Positions 15,822-24,393 of a stretch of 64,000 bases of DNA are shown here, piece after piece. Every line of letters begins with the position of its first letter. Positions within the stretch are counted from its first letter, which is position 1. Source of the stretch: an uncultured Clostridia bacterium (GTDB lineage: Bacteria > Bacillota > Clostridia > Oscillospirales > Ruminococcaceae); assembly GCA_947625155.1 (NCBI GenBank), contig CANQNG010000007.1, positions 39,228 through 103,227 of the forward strand. Reading direction: 5' to 3'. Below the pieces are notes generated by a model, which worked only from the letters and a program-made list of their open reading frames with translations, was not told the DNA's origin and made no database searches. Made by a program: the position numbers and the translations under genes.

Positions 15822-18281
15822 TCACAGCCCGGTACTTCCGTTCAGATCAAAGCTGATCTGTGACCGTGCGATCTCCCGGAAACCGGATGCGTACCGCATC
15901 ACATCCCGCATGAGATCCCGGAACTGCTTGGTATTCTTGCATTTTATAATGATCCGCCAGCGATATTTGCCGCAGATCTTGACGTAGTTGAACGGTACAG
16001 GTCCCAGCACCCGCAGCGGCGGTTTTTCCGTCTGCTTCTGCAAAACATCCTGCATACAGACGATAAATGCCCTTGCGCCGGCTTCTGCCTCCTCCGGGCT
16101 GCCGGCAGACACGCTGACAGTCAGGATATCGCAGAACGGCGGGTACAGCAAAGCCCTGCGGATGGAAAGCTCCTCCTCGTAGAACTTTACATAATCCTGC
16201 TGTGCCGCCAGCCGCAGCACATAGTGGTCAGGCAGGAACGTTTGCAGGATCGCCCGTCCTGCCTTGCCGCTGCGTCCGCCCCGCCCGACGACCTGTGTGA
16301 TCAGGGAAAAGGTGCGCTCATAGCTCCGGTAGTCCCCCGCAAACAGCGCCTTGTCCACGCTCATCACGCCCACAAGGGTCACATTCGGGAAATCCAGCCC
16401 CTTGCCGATCATCTGTGTGCCGAGCAGGATGTCATATTCCCCTTTCCGGAACGCCTCAAAGCCCTTTTCATAGGCAAACCGTGGACCGGTCGTGTCCGCA
16501 TCCATGCGCAGCAGTCTTGCCTGCGGAAAGCGCACTGCCAGTTCCTCTTCCAGCCGCTGTGTCCCGAAGCCCATGCGCCGCAGCTTCACATTGCCGCAGC
16601 TCGGGCAGTTCGCCGGAACAGGTCTCACCGCACCGCAGTAGTGACAGTGCAGAAGGTCGTCAGAACGGTGATATGTCATGGGAACGGAGCAGTTTTCACA
16701 GCAGACCGGCTGGTTGCAGCGGCAGCAGCTAATGAGCGTGTGATACCCCCGGCGGTTGAGCAGCAAGATCGCCTGCTCGCCCCGTCCAAGTGTCTCCGTC
16801 AGTGCCTCTGTCAGGCGGAAACTGAATTCCGACTCGTTGCCTGCCTGCCGTTCGAGGGACATGTCCACCGTTTCGACAGACGGGAGCGGGACATTCTGAT
16901 AGCGCTCTGTCAGTTCGACAAGTTCATAGATGCCTTTCCGGGCATGATAGTAGCTTTCCAGCGTAGGTGTTGCCGAAGCTGGCAGCAGGACCGCATTGTG
17001 ATACAGACAGCGCTGCTTTGCCACCTGAATGGTATCATACCGGGGGGCAGCCTCCGATTTATAGAAGCGTTCGCCCTCCTCGTCCATGATGATCAGCCCT
17101 AAATTCTGTACAGGTGTGAACACAGCGCTCCTCGTGCCGATGATGATCTTCGCCTGTCCACGCACTGCCCGTTCATAGGACTGCCGCCGTTCGGAAAGCG
17201 GGAGCGCACTGTGTACGACTGCCACCACGTCCCCGAAACGTGCCGCAAAACGGCTGACCGTCTGCGGTGTCAGACCGATCTCCGGGAGCAGCAGGATGGC
17301 AGACCTGCCCTGTTCCAGCGTATGCTGGATGAGCGCCTCAAAGACTGCCGTCTTGCCGCTGCCAGTCACGCCCCGCAGCAGAAAGCACTTCGCCCGCTGT
17401 GCATCGATGGCTGGGGCAATGCGGTCATAGACCTGCTGCTGTGCCGGGGAAAGTGTCAGCGGTGCAGAGCTTTCTCCGGCGGTAAGCTTCGGGGGCGGCT
17501 CGGCATCGAAGCGCTCGATCACGCCTTCCTGCGCCAATTTTTTCACGGACGGGGCTGTGATGCCGCAGATGTAGCAGAATTCTTTCTCGGTCAGTGCCTC
17601 ATATTCCCGCAGTGTCTCCGCCGCCCCCCGCAGCTTGGCAGAAAGGCGGACAGGTGTTTCTGTTTCCGGGAGCACACGCACCATGCGCACCTTTTTTGGC
17701 TGGACACGGGGCTTGACATCGCAGGTCAGGCTGACGATGCCTGCCGCTGTCAGTTCCTCAACGAGTCTGCGCTTTTCGGGGGTGCGGCTGGCAGTGAGCA
17801 GCCCGTCCCGTTCCTGCTGGGAATGTGCCGCACGCAGCACTTCCAGAAACTGCTGCGCCGGTACGCTCAGAGAGTCCGCCGGCACATCCTCGTGCAGGAC
17901 AAAACTCTGCTCGATCCGGAGCTGCAGCGCTGCCGGGAGCACCGTGCGCACGGCATCATAATAGGTACAGAACGTGTTCTCCCGCAGCCAAAAGACCAGC
18001 TTCACCTGTTCCTCATTCAGGCACGGTTCGGCATCCGCAAGGGCATAGATATATTTGATACGGCGCAGGATCTCCGGCGTCCCTTCCTGCTCAGAAACAG
18101 AAAGCACCATGCCGGGGAGCTTCCGGTTCGCCCGTCCGAACGGGACGATCACCCGGCTGCCCGTCTGACACTGCGCCGTCAGTTCCGGCGGTATCAGGTA
18201 ACTGTAGAGCGTATCCCCGGCAGGTCCTCCCGTCTGGACGGCGACCTGTGCGATCGAAAACACATCCACCAGCATCATCAT
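15822..18281 (-). CDS. priA: Primosomal protein N' (replication restart helicase PriA)
   Basis: A superfamily-2 helicase that reloads the replisome at stalled forks. An N-terminal DNA-binding domain, a Walker A box (GVTGSGKTAVF), and two interleaved Cys4 zinc sites (CCRCNQPVCCENC and CHYC...CPSC) are all visible. Motif II reads MDEEGERFYKSEAAPRY, with Gly in place of the His of the family's usual DEEH box. The N-terminal region is long (819 aa in total). The gene lies 8 bases after rpoZ; coaBC, which sits here in Bacillus, is missing. Confidence 0.93.
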   Translation of the reverse strand: MMMLVDVFSIAQVAVQTGGPAGDTLYSYLIPPELTAQCQTGSRVIVPFGRANRKLPGMVLSVSEQEGTPEILRRIKYIYALADAEPCLNEEQVKLVFWLRENTFCTYYDAVRTVLPAALQLRIEQSFVLHEDVPADSLSVPAQQFLEVLRAAHSQQERDGLLTASRTPEKRRLVEELTAAGIVSLTCDVKPRVQPKKVRMVRVLPETETPVRLSAKLRGAAETLREYEALTEKEFCYICGITAPSVKKLAQEGVIERFDAEPPPKLTAGESSAPLTLSPAQQQVYDRIAPAIDAQRAKCFLLRGVTGSGKTAVFEALIQHTLEQGRSAILLLPEIGLTPQTVSRFAARFGDVVAVVHSALPLSERRQSYERAVRGQAKIIIGTRSAVFTPVQNLGLIIMDEEGERFYKSEAAPRYDTIQVAKQRCLYHNAVLLPASATPTLESYYHARKGIYELVELTERYQNVPLPSVETVDMSLERQAGNESEFSFRLTEALTETLGRGEQAILLLNRRGYHTLISCCRCNQPVCCENCSVPMTYHRSDDLLHCHYCGAVRPVPANCPSCGNVKLRRMGFGTQRLEEELAVRFPQARLLRMDADTTGPRFAYEKGFEAFRKGEYDILLGTQMIGKGLDFPNVTLVGVMSVDKALFAGDYRSYERTFSLITQVVGRGGRSGKAGRAILQTFLPDHYVLRLAAQQDYVKFYEEELSIRRALLYPPFCDILTVSVSAGSPEEAEAGARAFIVCMQDVLQKQTEKPPLRVLGPVPFNYVKICGKYRWRIIIKCKNTKQFRDLMRDVMRYASGFREIARSQISFDLNGSTGL

Positions 18282-18289
18282 CCACCATC

Positions 18290-18508
18290 TTACTGGAACA
18301 GGCTGGGATCGTCCGCAGATGCCTGCACGATCTTGAATTCGCCCCGTGCATATTCGTCAACGGCGGTCTTGACCGGCTTTTCCTCCAAGATCTGCTCGTT
18401 CTTATACAGTTCGTCTGCGATCTCCCTTGCCCGCTTGGCAATGCCGATGACGAGGGAATAGCAGCTCTCATTCTTGGTGATCATCTGCGTAACAGCAGGA
18501 CGCAGCAT
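18290..18508 (-). CDS. rpoZ: RNA polymerase omega subunit
   Basis: A 72-aa omega subunit with the family core ITKNESCYSLVIGIAKRARE. The ATG at 18508 follows GGGGTGAGAG; the longer frame to 18544 lies within gmk. The gene order yicC-gmk-rpoZ is standard for Firmicutes. Confidence 0.92.
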   Translation of the reverse strand: MLRPAVTQMITKNESCYSLVIGIAKRAREIADELYKNEQILEEKPVKTAVDEYARGEFKIVQASADDPSLFQ

Positions 18509-18515
18509 AGTACTC

Positions 18516-19103
18516 TCACCCCTTGGTTCGATCCATCTTCTCAATTTTCAGTTCCTCCGATCTTACGACTGCCCGCAGATCCGCAATGGCATCTGCAAGC
18601 ACATCGTTTATGATACAATAGTCGTATGCTCCCTTACAGGAAAGCTCCTTCTCTGCCTGTGCGACACGTGCTTCAATGACATCGGGGCTTTCTGTCCCTC
18701 TGCCGGTGAGACGTTCCCGCAGCACCTCCGGGCTGGGGGGCGCAATGAACACGAACACAGCATCGGGGCAAAGTTCCCGGATCTGCATCGCCCCCTGCAC
18801 CTCGATCTCTAGTATCACATGCCGCCCGGCATTGCGCTGCTCCTCGATGGGAGCGCTGAGCGTGCCGTAGTAATTCCCGCAGTATTCGGCATATTCCAGA
18901 AATGCGTTTGCCCGGATCCGCTCCTCGAAATCTGCCCTTTCCAGAAACCGGTAATGCACACCGTCCTGTTCCCCCTCCCGTGGCTTGCGGGTCGTGGCAG
19001 ACACCGAATAATAATACTTGGGGTCTTTCAGGATCTCCCTGAGGATCGTGCCTTTGCCGCACCCGGACGGGGCGGACACGACGATCAGCTTTCCACGCTG
19101 CAT
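18516..19103 (-). CDS. gmk: Guanylate kinase
   Basis: Phosphorylates GMP to GDP. The 195-aa protein has the P-loop SAPSGCGKGTI near residues 10-20, and SATTRKPREGEQDGVHY for GMP binding. It follows yicC by 19 bases. The remA (DUF370) gene usually found between them in Bacillus is absent. Confidence 0.95.
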   Translation of the reverse strand: MQRGKLIVVSAPSGCGKGTILREILKDPKYYYSVSATTRKPREGEQDGVHYRFLERADFEERIRANAFLEYAEYCGNYYGTLSAPIEEQRNAGRHVILEIEVQGAMQIRELCPDAVFVFIAPPSPEVLRERLTGRGTESPDVIEARVAQAEKELSCKGAYDYCIINDVLADAIADLRAVVRSEELKIEKMDRTKG

Positions 19104-19122
19104 GGGTCTCTCCTCCTTTCGG

Positions 19123-20046
19123 TCATTCCACGTTCTGGATCTGCTCCCGGATCTTTTCCAGCTCGGACTTCATATCCACCACCACGGCGGTGATGTCCAC
19201 ATCCTGCACCTTAGAGCCGATGGTGTTGACTTCCCGGTTCATTTCCTGCACGAGGAAATCCAGCCGTCTGCCGACACTTTCCGGCGCATCGAGCATGGAG
19301 CGCATCTGTGTGATGTGGCTGCGCAGGCGCACAGTCTCCTCGTCCACGGCAGTTTTCTCGGAAAAGATCGCCGCCTCGGTGAGGATGCGCTGCTCGTCAA
19401 TAGCAGTGTTCCCTAAAATTTCCTTGAGCTTTGCGTAAAGCCGTTCCCGGTAGCGTTCGGTCAGGCGGGGGGCTTCCTGCTCCACCACGGCAACGGACGC
19501 CCCGATCAGCTCCAGCCGATGCAGGATGTCCTCCCGGAGCTTTTCGCCCTCCGTTTCCCGCATGGCGACGAAAGCGGCAAGCGCCTCCTCTGCCACGGTC
19601 AGCACGCCCCGGCGGACGGCTTCTTCATCTTCCTGCGGCTTTTCCACCCGGAACACATCGGGCAGCTGCATGAAAGACGACCAGCTCATCCTGCCGGGCA
19701 GCCCGGCAGCCTGCGGTGCCTGATCGGGCAGCAGGCAGTATCTGCCCGGCGTGTTCGCATCATATGCCTGCATGGCATCGAGGTAGCCCCGGACGATCTC
19801 CTCATTGACCCGGATGTCTGCCTTCTTGCCCTCCAAAGGCGTGACAGAAACGGAGATCTCTGCCTTTCCTCGGGAGGCTCTTGTCTTGAGCAGCGCTTTC
19901 AGTTCCTCCTCAAGATAGGCATAATTCCGCCCGATGCGGACATTCTGTTCCAGATAGCGGGAATTGACGGAACGGATCTCCACCAGAATGTCCCGTCCGT
20001 CGAGCTGTGCCTGCGCCCGCCCATAGCCTGTCATACTTTTCAGCAA
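19123..20046 (-). CDS. yicC: YicC/YloC-family endoribonuclease
   Basis: The 307-aa protein begins LKSMTGYGRAQA, the conserved family start, which makes the TTG at 20046 (after GGGGATGAG) the likely initiator. A downstream ATG would cut into the motif. The C-terminal DUF1732 region includes FLVQEMNREVNTIGSK and AVVVDMKSELEKIREQIQNVE. YicC proteins are RNA-cleaving enzymes linked to stationary phase and small-RNA decay. It is the first gene of the 12-gene operon, just downstream of a 17-spaced promoter. Confidence 0.92.
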   Translation of the reverse strand: MLKSMTGYGRAQAQLDGRDILVEIRSVNSRYLEQNVRIGRNYAYLEEELKALLKTRASRGKAEISVSVTPLEGKKADIRVNEEIVRGYLDAMQAYDANTPGRYCLLPDQAPQAAGLPGRMSWSSFMQLPDVFRVEKPQEDEEAVRRGVLTVAEEALAAFVAMRETEGEKLREDILHRLELIGASVAVVEQEAPRLTERYRERLYAKLKEILGNTAIDEQRILTEAAIFSEKTAVDEETVRLRSHITQMRSMLDAPESVGRRLDFLVQEMNREVNTIGSKVQDVDITAVVVDMKSELEKIREQIQNVE

Positions 20047-20112
20047 ATCGTTCTCATCCCCTTTATGTAAATTCTGCTCCTGACAGCAGTGTATACTTCA
20101 TCCAATTATAAT

Positions 20113-20141
20113 AGTATACCACAATTCCGAAAAAAAATCAA
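20113..20141 (-). promoter_or_regulatory. Sigma-A promoter of the yicC-thiN operon
   Basis: Minus strand TTGATT (20136-20141), 17-base spacer, TATACT (20113-20118), with a second TATAAT just downstream. No other strong promoter was noticed inside the following 12 genes. Confidence 0.75.
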
Positions 20142-20171
20142 GAGGGGGCGAGCAGTTTTTCGCAAATAAGC

Positions 20172-20205
20172 TGTTCCGTTGTCCATGCTCATCGACAACG
20201 GAACA
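20172..20205. other. Perfect 12-bp inverted repeat between divergent operons
   Basis: TGTTCCGTTGTC and its exact complement flank a 10-base loop, midway between the yicC and rpmG promoters. No T-run follows on either strand, so it is not a typical terminator. It could be a regulator's binding site or a structured RNA end. Confidence 0.55.
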
Positions 20206-20235
20206 AGCGCAGAACAAAAAAAGTCGGAAAAACCC

Positions 20236-20264
20236 TTGACAAGCCGTCTGGGATGTGGTATAAT
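20236..20264 (+). promoter_or_regulatory. Consensus sigma-A promoter of rpmG-secE-nusG-rplKA
   Basis: TTGACA (20236-20241), 17-base spacer, TATAAT (20259-20264): an exact consensus, as expected for a ribosomal and translocation operon. The roughly 110-base leader up to rpmG holds a small TCCCC/GGGGA hairpin and no other gene. Confidence 0.9.
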
Positions 20265-20384
20265 AAAAGTACCTCTCTGCGGGGGCATTTTTTGTGTGCT
20301 TTGCTGCCGCCCGCTGCTGAGGGAGGCAAACGACCTAATCCCCTGCCGATAGCTGGGGAACTACTAAATCAGGAGGTGCCGATA

Positions 20385-20534
20385 ATGAGAGTAAAGGTGA
20401 CTTTGGCTTGCACAGAGTGCAAACAGCGTAACTACGTTACCAAAAAGAACAAGAAAAACGACCCCGACCGGATCGAAATGAAAAAGCATTGCAAGTTCTG
20501 CAGAAAGCATACTCTGCATAGGGAAACCAAGTGA
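20385..20534 (+). CDS. rpmG: 50S ribosomal protein L33
   Basis: A 49-aa zinc-type L33 with both CXXC pairs, CTEC and CKFC. The ATG at 20385 follows AGGAGG by 8 bases; the frame is open upstream, but that part has no homologous look. L33-SecE-NusG is the usual Firmicutes order. Confidence 0.96.
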   Translation: MRVKVTLACTECKQRNYVTKKNKKNDPDRIEMKKHCKFCRKHTLHRETK

Positions 20535-20549
20535 TCGGAGGGCTGACAC

Positions 20550-20876
20550 ATGGCGAAGAATAAAAAGAACGCCCCCGGAACGGACGACGCTCCGGAGAAA
20601 GACAAAAGCACAAAAAAAGTCAGCAGATCCGATAAGAAGCCCGAGAAAAACAACAAGAAAAAAGCGGAGAAGAAGAGCCTTCTCAAGCGCATCGGACAGT
20701 GGTTCAAGGATCTGCGGATCGAGTTCCGCAATGTTACATGGCCCTCGAAGAACACCGTCCTTGTCAACACCGGCGTCGTACTGAGCGTCATCGTTGCGGG
20801 CAGTACACTGGTCGGTCTGATGGATCTCGGATTCCTCAAGCTCATGGATCTTCTGATCAGTCTCAGCCAGAAGTAA
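20550..20876 (+). CDS. secE: Preprotein translocase subunit SecE
   Basis: A 108-aa protein with a highly charged Lys-rich N-terminal half. The conserved amphipathic segment WFKDLRIEFRNVTWPSKNTV and one membrane helix (about 75-95) form the SecYEG clamp subunit. The charged extension is longer than in minimal SecE proteins. Confidence 0.95.
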   Translation: MAKNKKNAPGTDDAPEKDKSTKKVSRSDKKPEKNNKKKAEKKSLLKRIGQWFKDLRIEFRNVTWPSKNTVLVNTGVVLSVIVAGSTLVGLMDLGFLKLMDLLISLSQK

Positions 20877-20900
20877 GCGATTTTTGCAGGGAGGGATACC

Positions 20901-21428
20901 ATGTCACAGGCGGCAAAATGGTATGTGGTCCATACCTATTCCGGCTACGAGAAAAAGGTGGAGCAAAATATCCAGAAAGTGGTCGAGAACCGTAAGCTCC
21001 AAGAGCTGATCCAAGAAGTACGTGTTCCGATCGAACACGTCACCGAGATCGTGGACGGCAAGCAGAAGGAAGTGGAACGCAAGGTGTTCCCCGGCTACGT
21101 CCTCGTGAAAATGGTCTATACCGATGATTCTTGGGCTGTCGTGCGCAACACGAGAGGTGTGACCGGCTTTGTGGGTCCCGGCTCTGTACCGACACCGCTC
21201 TCCGACAGGGAAGTCGCCTCCATGGGCATTGATTCCAAGCCCACGATCGAGGTGGACTACAAGGTCGGCGACCGCATCCGTGTGACGGGGACAAACCTCG
21301 ATGGCTTCACAGGCATCGTGCGCAGCATCGACCTCGAAGGCGGACAGGTGGAAGTGCTCGTCAGCATGTTCGGACGGGAAACACCGACCACGATCGCACT
21401 GCATCAGGCTGTCAGACTGGATGATTAA
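20901..21428 (+). CDS. nusG: Transcription termination/antitermination factor NusG
   Basis: The 175-aa protein has an N-terminal NGN domain (starting [15 protein letters not shown], with [10 protein letters not shown]) and a C-terminal KOW domain ([17 protein letters not shown]). It links RNA polymerase to the ribosome or Rho. It lies 24 bases after secE. Confidence 0.96.
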   Translation: MSQAAKWYVVHTYSGYEKKVEQNIQKVVENRKLQELIQEVRVPIEHVTEIVDGKQKEVERKVFPGYVLVKMVYTDDSWAVVRNTRGVTGFVGPGSVPTPLSDREVASMGIDSKPTIEVDYKVGDRIRVTGTNLDGFTGIVRSIDLEGGQVEVLVSMFGRETPTTIALHQAVRLDD

Positions 21429-21480
21429 CGGGAATCGTTCCCACAACCGAAAAAACGGGAAAGCAGAGGCTTTCCAAAAC

Positions 21481-21518
21481 GTGGGAGAGCTGCCGCAGAA
21501 CGGCGCTCGCCTTACCAC
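21481..21518 (+). promoter_or_regulatory. GTGGGAG...TTACCAC leader element before rplK
   Basis: GTGGGAG (21481-21487) and TTACCAC (21512-21518) can close a stem (GTGG with CCAC) just upstream of the rplK binding site. The same boundary motifs recur before rplA at 21986-22040. They may be mRNA structures used for ribosomal-protein autoregulation or processing. Confidence 0.45.
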
Positions 21519-21538
21519 ATGTATGGAGGTGCATTATC

Positions 21539-21964
21539 ATGGCACAGAAAGTAGTAGGCTATATCAAGCTTCAGATCCCCGCAGGCAAGGCAACACCTGC
21601 ACCGCCGGTCGGTCCTGCACTGGGTCAGCACGGCGTCAATATCATGGCATTCACCAAGGATTTCAACGAGAGAACGAAGGGTGACATCGGTCTGATCATC
21701 CCGGTCGTGATCACGGTGTATGCCGACCGTTCCTTTACGTTCATCACCAAGACCCCGCCCGCTGCCGTCCTCATCAAGAAGGCATGCGGCATCGAGAGCG
21801 GTTCCGGTGTACCGAACAAGACAAAGGTCGCTAAGATCACCAAGGCTCAGATCCAGCAGATCGCTGAGACCAAGATGAAAGATCTCAATGCCGGCTCTAT
21901 CGAGGCAGCGATGAGCATGATCGCCGGCACGGCACGCTCGATGGGCGTTGTTGTAGAGGGCTGA
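21539..21964 (+). CDS. rplK: 50S ribosomal protein L11
   Basis: 141 aa, the standard length, beginning [19 protein letters not shown] with the conserved [12 protein letters not shown]. It forms the GTPase-associated centre with 23S rRNA. GGAGGTG precedes the ATG. Confidence 0.97.
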   Translation: MAQKVVGYIKLQIPAGKATPAPPVGPALGQHGVNIMAFTKDFNERTKGDIGLIIPVVITVYADRSFTFITKTPPAAVLIKKACGIESGSGVPNKTKVAKITKAQIQQIAETKMKDLNAGSIEAAMSMIAGTARSMGVVVEG

Positions 21965-21985
21965 CGAACGGCTGCCCCGATCATG

Positions 21986-22040
21986 GTGGGAGGAATATTC
22001 CGCTAACCGGCTGTGCGAAGCAGCACACCGGTATTACCAC
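21986..22040 (+). promoter_or_regulatory. GTGGGAG...TTACCAC leader element before rplA
   Basis: GTGGGAG (21986-21992) and TTACCAC (22034-22040) enclose a CCGGCTGTGCG/CACACCGG-like hairpin. It shares its boundaries with the element before rplK, although the sequence in between differs. Confidence 0.45.
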
Positions 22041-22060
22041 TTACACAGGAGGAAATGAAC

Positions 22061-22756
22061 ATGAAACACGGCAAGAAATATGTGGATAGCTGCAAGGCGA
22101 TCGATGCCACAAAGCAGTACGAGTCCGTTGAGGCGCTCGATCTGGTATGCAAGAATGCCAAGGCAAGATTTGATGAGACCGTAGAAGTACACATCCGTCT
22201 GGGTGTTGACTCCCGTCACGCTGACCAGCAGGTCAGAGGTGCTGTCGTTCTGCCGAACGGCACGGGAAAAAACGTCCGGGTGTGCGTATTCTGCAAGGAA
22301 GATAAGTATGACGCAGCCAAGGCTGCCGGTGCAGACTATGTCGGCGGGCAGGATCTCGTGGACAAGATCATGAAGGAGAATTGGATGGACTTTGATGTCG
22401 TTGTCGCTTCTCCGGACATGATGGGTCTGGTCGGCAGACTGGGCCGTGTACTCGGTCCGAGAGGCTTGATGCCTAACCCGAAGGCTGGTACGGTAACACC
22501 CGATGTTGCCAAGGCTGTCACTGAGGCAAAGGCTGGTAAGATCGAGTATCGTCTCGATAAGACCAACATCATCCACTGCCCGATCGGCAAGGCTTCCTTC
22601 GGCGCAGAGAAGCTCGACCAGAACTTCACCACCCTCATGGAAGCAGTTGTCAAGGCAAAGCCGGCTGCTGCCAAGGGTACCTACCTGAAGTCCTGCACCG
22701 TCACTTCTACGATGGGGCCCGGTATCCCGGTCGCTACTGCAAAATTTGGTGTATAA
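22061..22756 (+). CDS. rplA: 50S ribosomal protein L1
   Basis: 231 aa, normal for L1, with [18 protein letters not shown] and the final [11 protein letters not shown]. The ATG at 22061 lies 8 bases after AGGAGG; an ATG two codons earlier is too close. L10 and L7/L12 genes, which usually follow, are absent; a strong terminator comes instead. Confidence 0.97.
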   Translation: MKHGKKYVDSCKAIDATKQYESVEALDLVCKNAKARFDETVEVHIRLGVDSRHADQQVRGAVVLPNGTGKNVRVCVFCKEDKYDAAKAAGADYVGGQDLVDKIMKENWMDFDVVVASPDMMGLVGRLGRVLGPRGLMPNPKAGTVTPDVAKAVTEAKAGKIEYRLDKTNIIHCPIGKASFGAEKLDQNFTTLMEAVVKAKPAAAKGTYLKSCTVTSTMGPGIPVATAKFGV

Positions 22757-22760
22757 AAAG

Positions 22761-22792
22761 CAGCCTCCCTTCGGGGAGGCTGTTCTTTTTTT
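22761..22792 (+). terminator. Bidirectional terminator between rplA and the SPFH gene
   Basis: CAGCCTCCC pairs with GGGAGGCTG around a TTCG tetraloop, followed by TTCTTTTTTT. On the minus strand the hairpin is followed by CTTTTT, so it serves both convergent genes. Confidence 0.92.
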
Positions 22793-23888
22793 AGTCTTTT
22801 GAACCAACGATCGCACGCAGATGCTCCAGCAGGTCGCCGCCGGAAACAGAAATGTTCCCGACATGCTCGCAGATCTTCTCCAGATACTCCAGCTCCTTGA
22901 GCTTGTAAAGGGTCTTGTTCTCGTCCATCAGCTTTGCCGTGTTCAGTAAGGAACGTGTCGAAGCCACTTCCTCCCGGCGGGTAATGACATTCGCCTGCGC
23001 CCGCTTCTCGGCGATGAGTACGGTATTCAGGATGTCCCGCACGTCACCCGGCAGGATAATATCCCGGATACCTGCATCGAGGACGGAAATGTACATTGCC
23101 TCTGTCTTGGGACGGAGCAATGTCAGGATCTCTTTCCCGATCACATCCCGCTGGGTGAGCAGCTCATCAAGCGTCAGTCCTGCGATATAGTCCCGCACCG
23201 TAAGCTGTACCGCCGTGTGGAACTGATCCTCATAGCTGCTGATCTCCAGATAGGCTTTCAGGCAGTCCGTCAGCTGGTAGGTACATACAAAATTCAGCCG
23301 TATGCCGATCTTATCCTTTGTTAAGATCTCCTGCCCGGTGAGCGAAAGCTCTTGCCGGGCAATATTCATGTGTCGGCATACAACGCTCCTGCCTGTCGTC
23401 CAGAAGTGATAGATACCCGGCTCCAGCAGCCGTTCATACCGTCCGTCATAGAGCAGCACGCCCTTGCACTGCTCCTTGACTTGGATCGTCTGCACCAGCT
23501 GCTGCTGGCGGAGCTTTGCACAGACCGCCTCAGAAAGCCCCGTGATCTCCGGCTCATCGGTCTCGCACAACTGGAAGCTGTGCTTTTGGGCAACATTCCA
23601 GAATGTGTATTTTCCGGGTGTCAGTCCCCCCACAAAACAACCGTCCACATAGTGGAGCGCCACCTGCCCGTCTGCTACTTCCTGTGTAACGGTCTGTGCT
23701 GCAAATCCAGCATCCTTGGCATATGCCGCAAGCAGAGCAGGTGCAACATTCTGGAACGACTGATCCAAGGCAAGCTTACGGATGTCCGTCTGCCCAAAAA
23801 CGTGATACGTACCGGGCATCAGCATCTTCTCAAAGCATCCCTTGCGAAACAGAAATCCTCTTTCGGCTTCGTTGACAGTAACTTTCAT
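22791..23888 (-). CDS. SPFH/band-7 domain protein without a membrane anchor
   Basis: A 365-aa protein. Residues about 1-110 form a beta-rich N-terminal part, followed by an SPFH/prohibitin-like domain (IYHFWTTGR, TKDKIGIRLNFVCTYQL, ISSYEDQFHTAVQLTVRDYIAGLTLDELL) and a helical C-terminal region (AEKRAQANVITRREEVASTRSLLNTAKL). Slipin-family members cluster membrane proteins, but no signal peptide or membrane helix is visible, so this one is probably soluble or peripheral. AAAGGAGG precedes the ATG. It is the only clear coding gene on a transcript that starts about 500 bases upstream and carries tRNA-like folds. Confidence 0.8.
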   Translation of the reverse strand: MKVTVNEAERGFLFRKGCFEKMLMPGTYHVFGQTDIRKLALDQSFQNVAPALLAAYAKDAGFAAQTVTQEVADGQVALHYVDGCFVGGLTPGKYTFWNVAQKHSFQLCETDEPEITGLSEAVCAKLRQQQLVQTIQVKEQCKGVLLYDGRYERLLEPGIYHFWTTGRSVVCRHMNIARQELSLTGQEILTKDKIGIRLNFVCTYQLTDCLKAYLEISSYEDQFHTAVQLTVRDYIAGLTLDELLTQRDVIGKEILTLLRPKTEAMYISVLDAGIRDIILPGDVRDILNTVLIAEKRAQANVITRREEVASTRSLLNTAKLMDENKTLYKLKELEYLEKICEHVGNISVSGGDLLEHLRAIVGSKD

Positions 23889-23910
23889 GGCTGACCTCCT
23901 TTATATGAGA

Positions 23911-23928
23911 AGCCCGGTATCCCGGGCT
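23911..23928 (-). other. Hairpin next to the ribosome binding site of the SPFH gene
   Basis: AGCCCGG and CCGGGCT pair perfectly around a 4-base loop, ending about 12 bases before AAAGGAGG. There is no T-run. It could affect translation or mark the end of an upstream RNA. Confidence 0.5.
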
Positions 23929-24145
23929 GGATCGGCGCACCGTAAGGGGCACAGTGCATATGCGGCAGAAGCATTGAGCCGCAGCAGCAGACAGCGGGAG
24001 CGCAAAATCTCTGGCTGTCCTGTGCTGACGGCGGTATCCTGCATCCGGCAGGGCAAATGCACTGCCCGCTGTTCCGCCGAAACGGAAAGCGGCATACGGT
24101 GTTTTTCTTTTTGGCGTGTTCACACACGTCACCATTCAAGATCCA

Positions 24146-24200
24146 TGCTTGTGTTGGACTTGAACCAACAAGATACAATATTCGCACTCTATACCAAGCA
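24146..24200 (-). ncRNA. Second tRNA-like fold (T-arm plus acceptor-like stem)
   Basis: Read on the minus strand, a perfect T-arm (GTTGG, loop TTCAAGT, CCAAC; 24153-24169) is followed by ACAAGCA, six bases of which pair with TGCTTGG about 55 bases upstream. Only about 24 bases lie between, too few for a D-arm plus an anticodon arm, so it is not a normal tRNA. It may be a tRNA relic, a mimic, or chance; the exact T-loop consensus argues against simple chance. Confidence 0.4.
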
Positions 24201-24208
24201 GGCTGTGA

Positions 24209-24373
24209 GACCTGTACCGGGATCGAACCGGTAATTGCACGAAATTGTCAGAATGATAACATCATCCTGCAATGGTGAACAGCTCCGGAAAGAGACTGTT
24301 CTGGCACACGCCGCCTCCGGTATACGTTTCGGCAGAGCCTGACGCACCCCCATGCAATGCAGATACATAGGTC
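24209..24373 (-). ncRNA. Candidate structured RNA with a tRNA-like end
   Basis: On the minus strand, GACCTAT (24373-24367) can pair at 6 of 7 positions with ACAGGTC (24215-24209), which directly follows a perfect T-arm (ACCGG, loop TTCGATC, CCGGT; 24216-24232). Inside, CTGCA and ATGG pair with TGCAG and CCAT, enclosing a hairpin AACAG...CTGTT. A further hairpin, CAGGATGAT-GTT-ATCATTCTG, can be read as an arm with a 7-base loop containing GTT. A consensus promoter lies just upstream, and no reading frame here has a ribosome binding site. The layout, a tRNA-like end around a long insert, recalls tmRNA in form, but there is no tag sequence. I could not assign it to a known family. Confidence 0.45.
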
Positions 24374-24393
24374 GGGAAACGAGTGTAACATTT

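Noticed and set aside
20265..20384. Possible upstream extension of rpmG or a riboswitch in its leader
   Set aside because: The frame is open, but L33 clearly starts at 20385. Only one weak hairpin is present, matching no riboswitch I know.
23885..24187. A 100-codon Cys-rich frame ending with an ATGA overlap at the SPFH start, faintly like a zinc ribbon
   Set aside because: It starts at GTG without a ribosome binding site inside the second tRNA-like fold, and the Cys spacing does not form regular CXXC pairs. The overlap may be chance.
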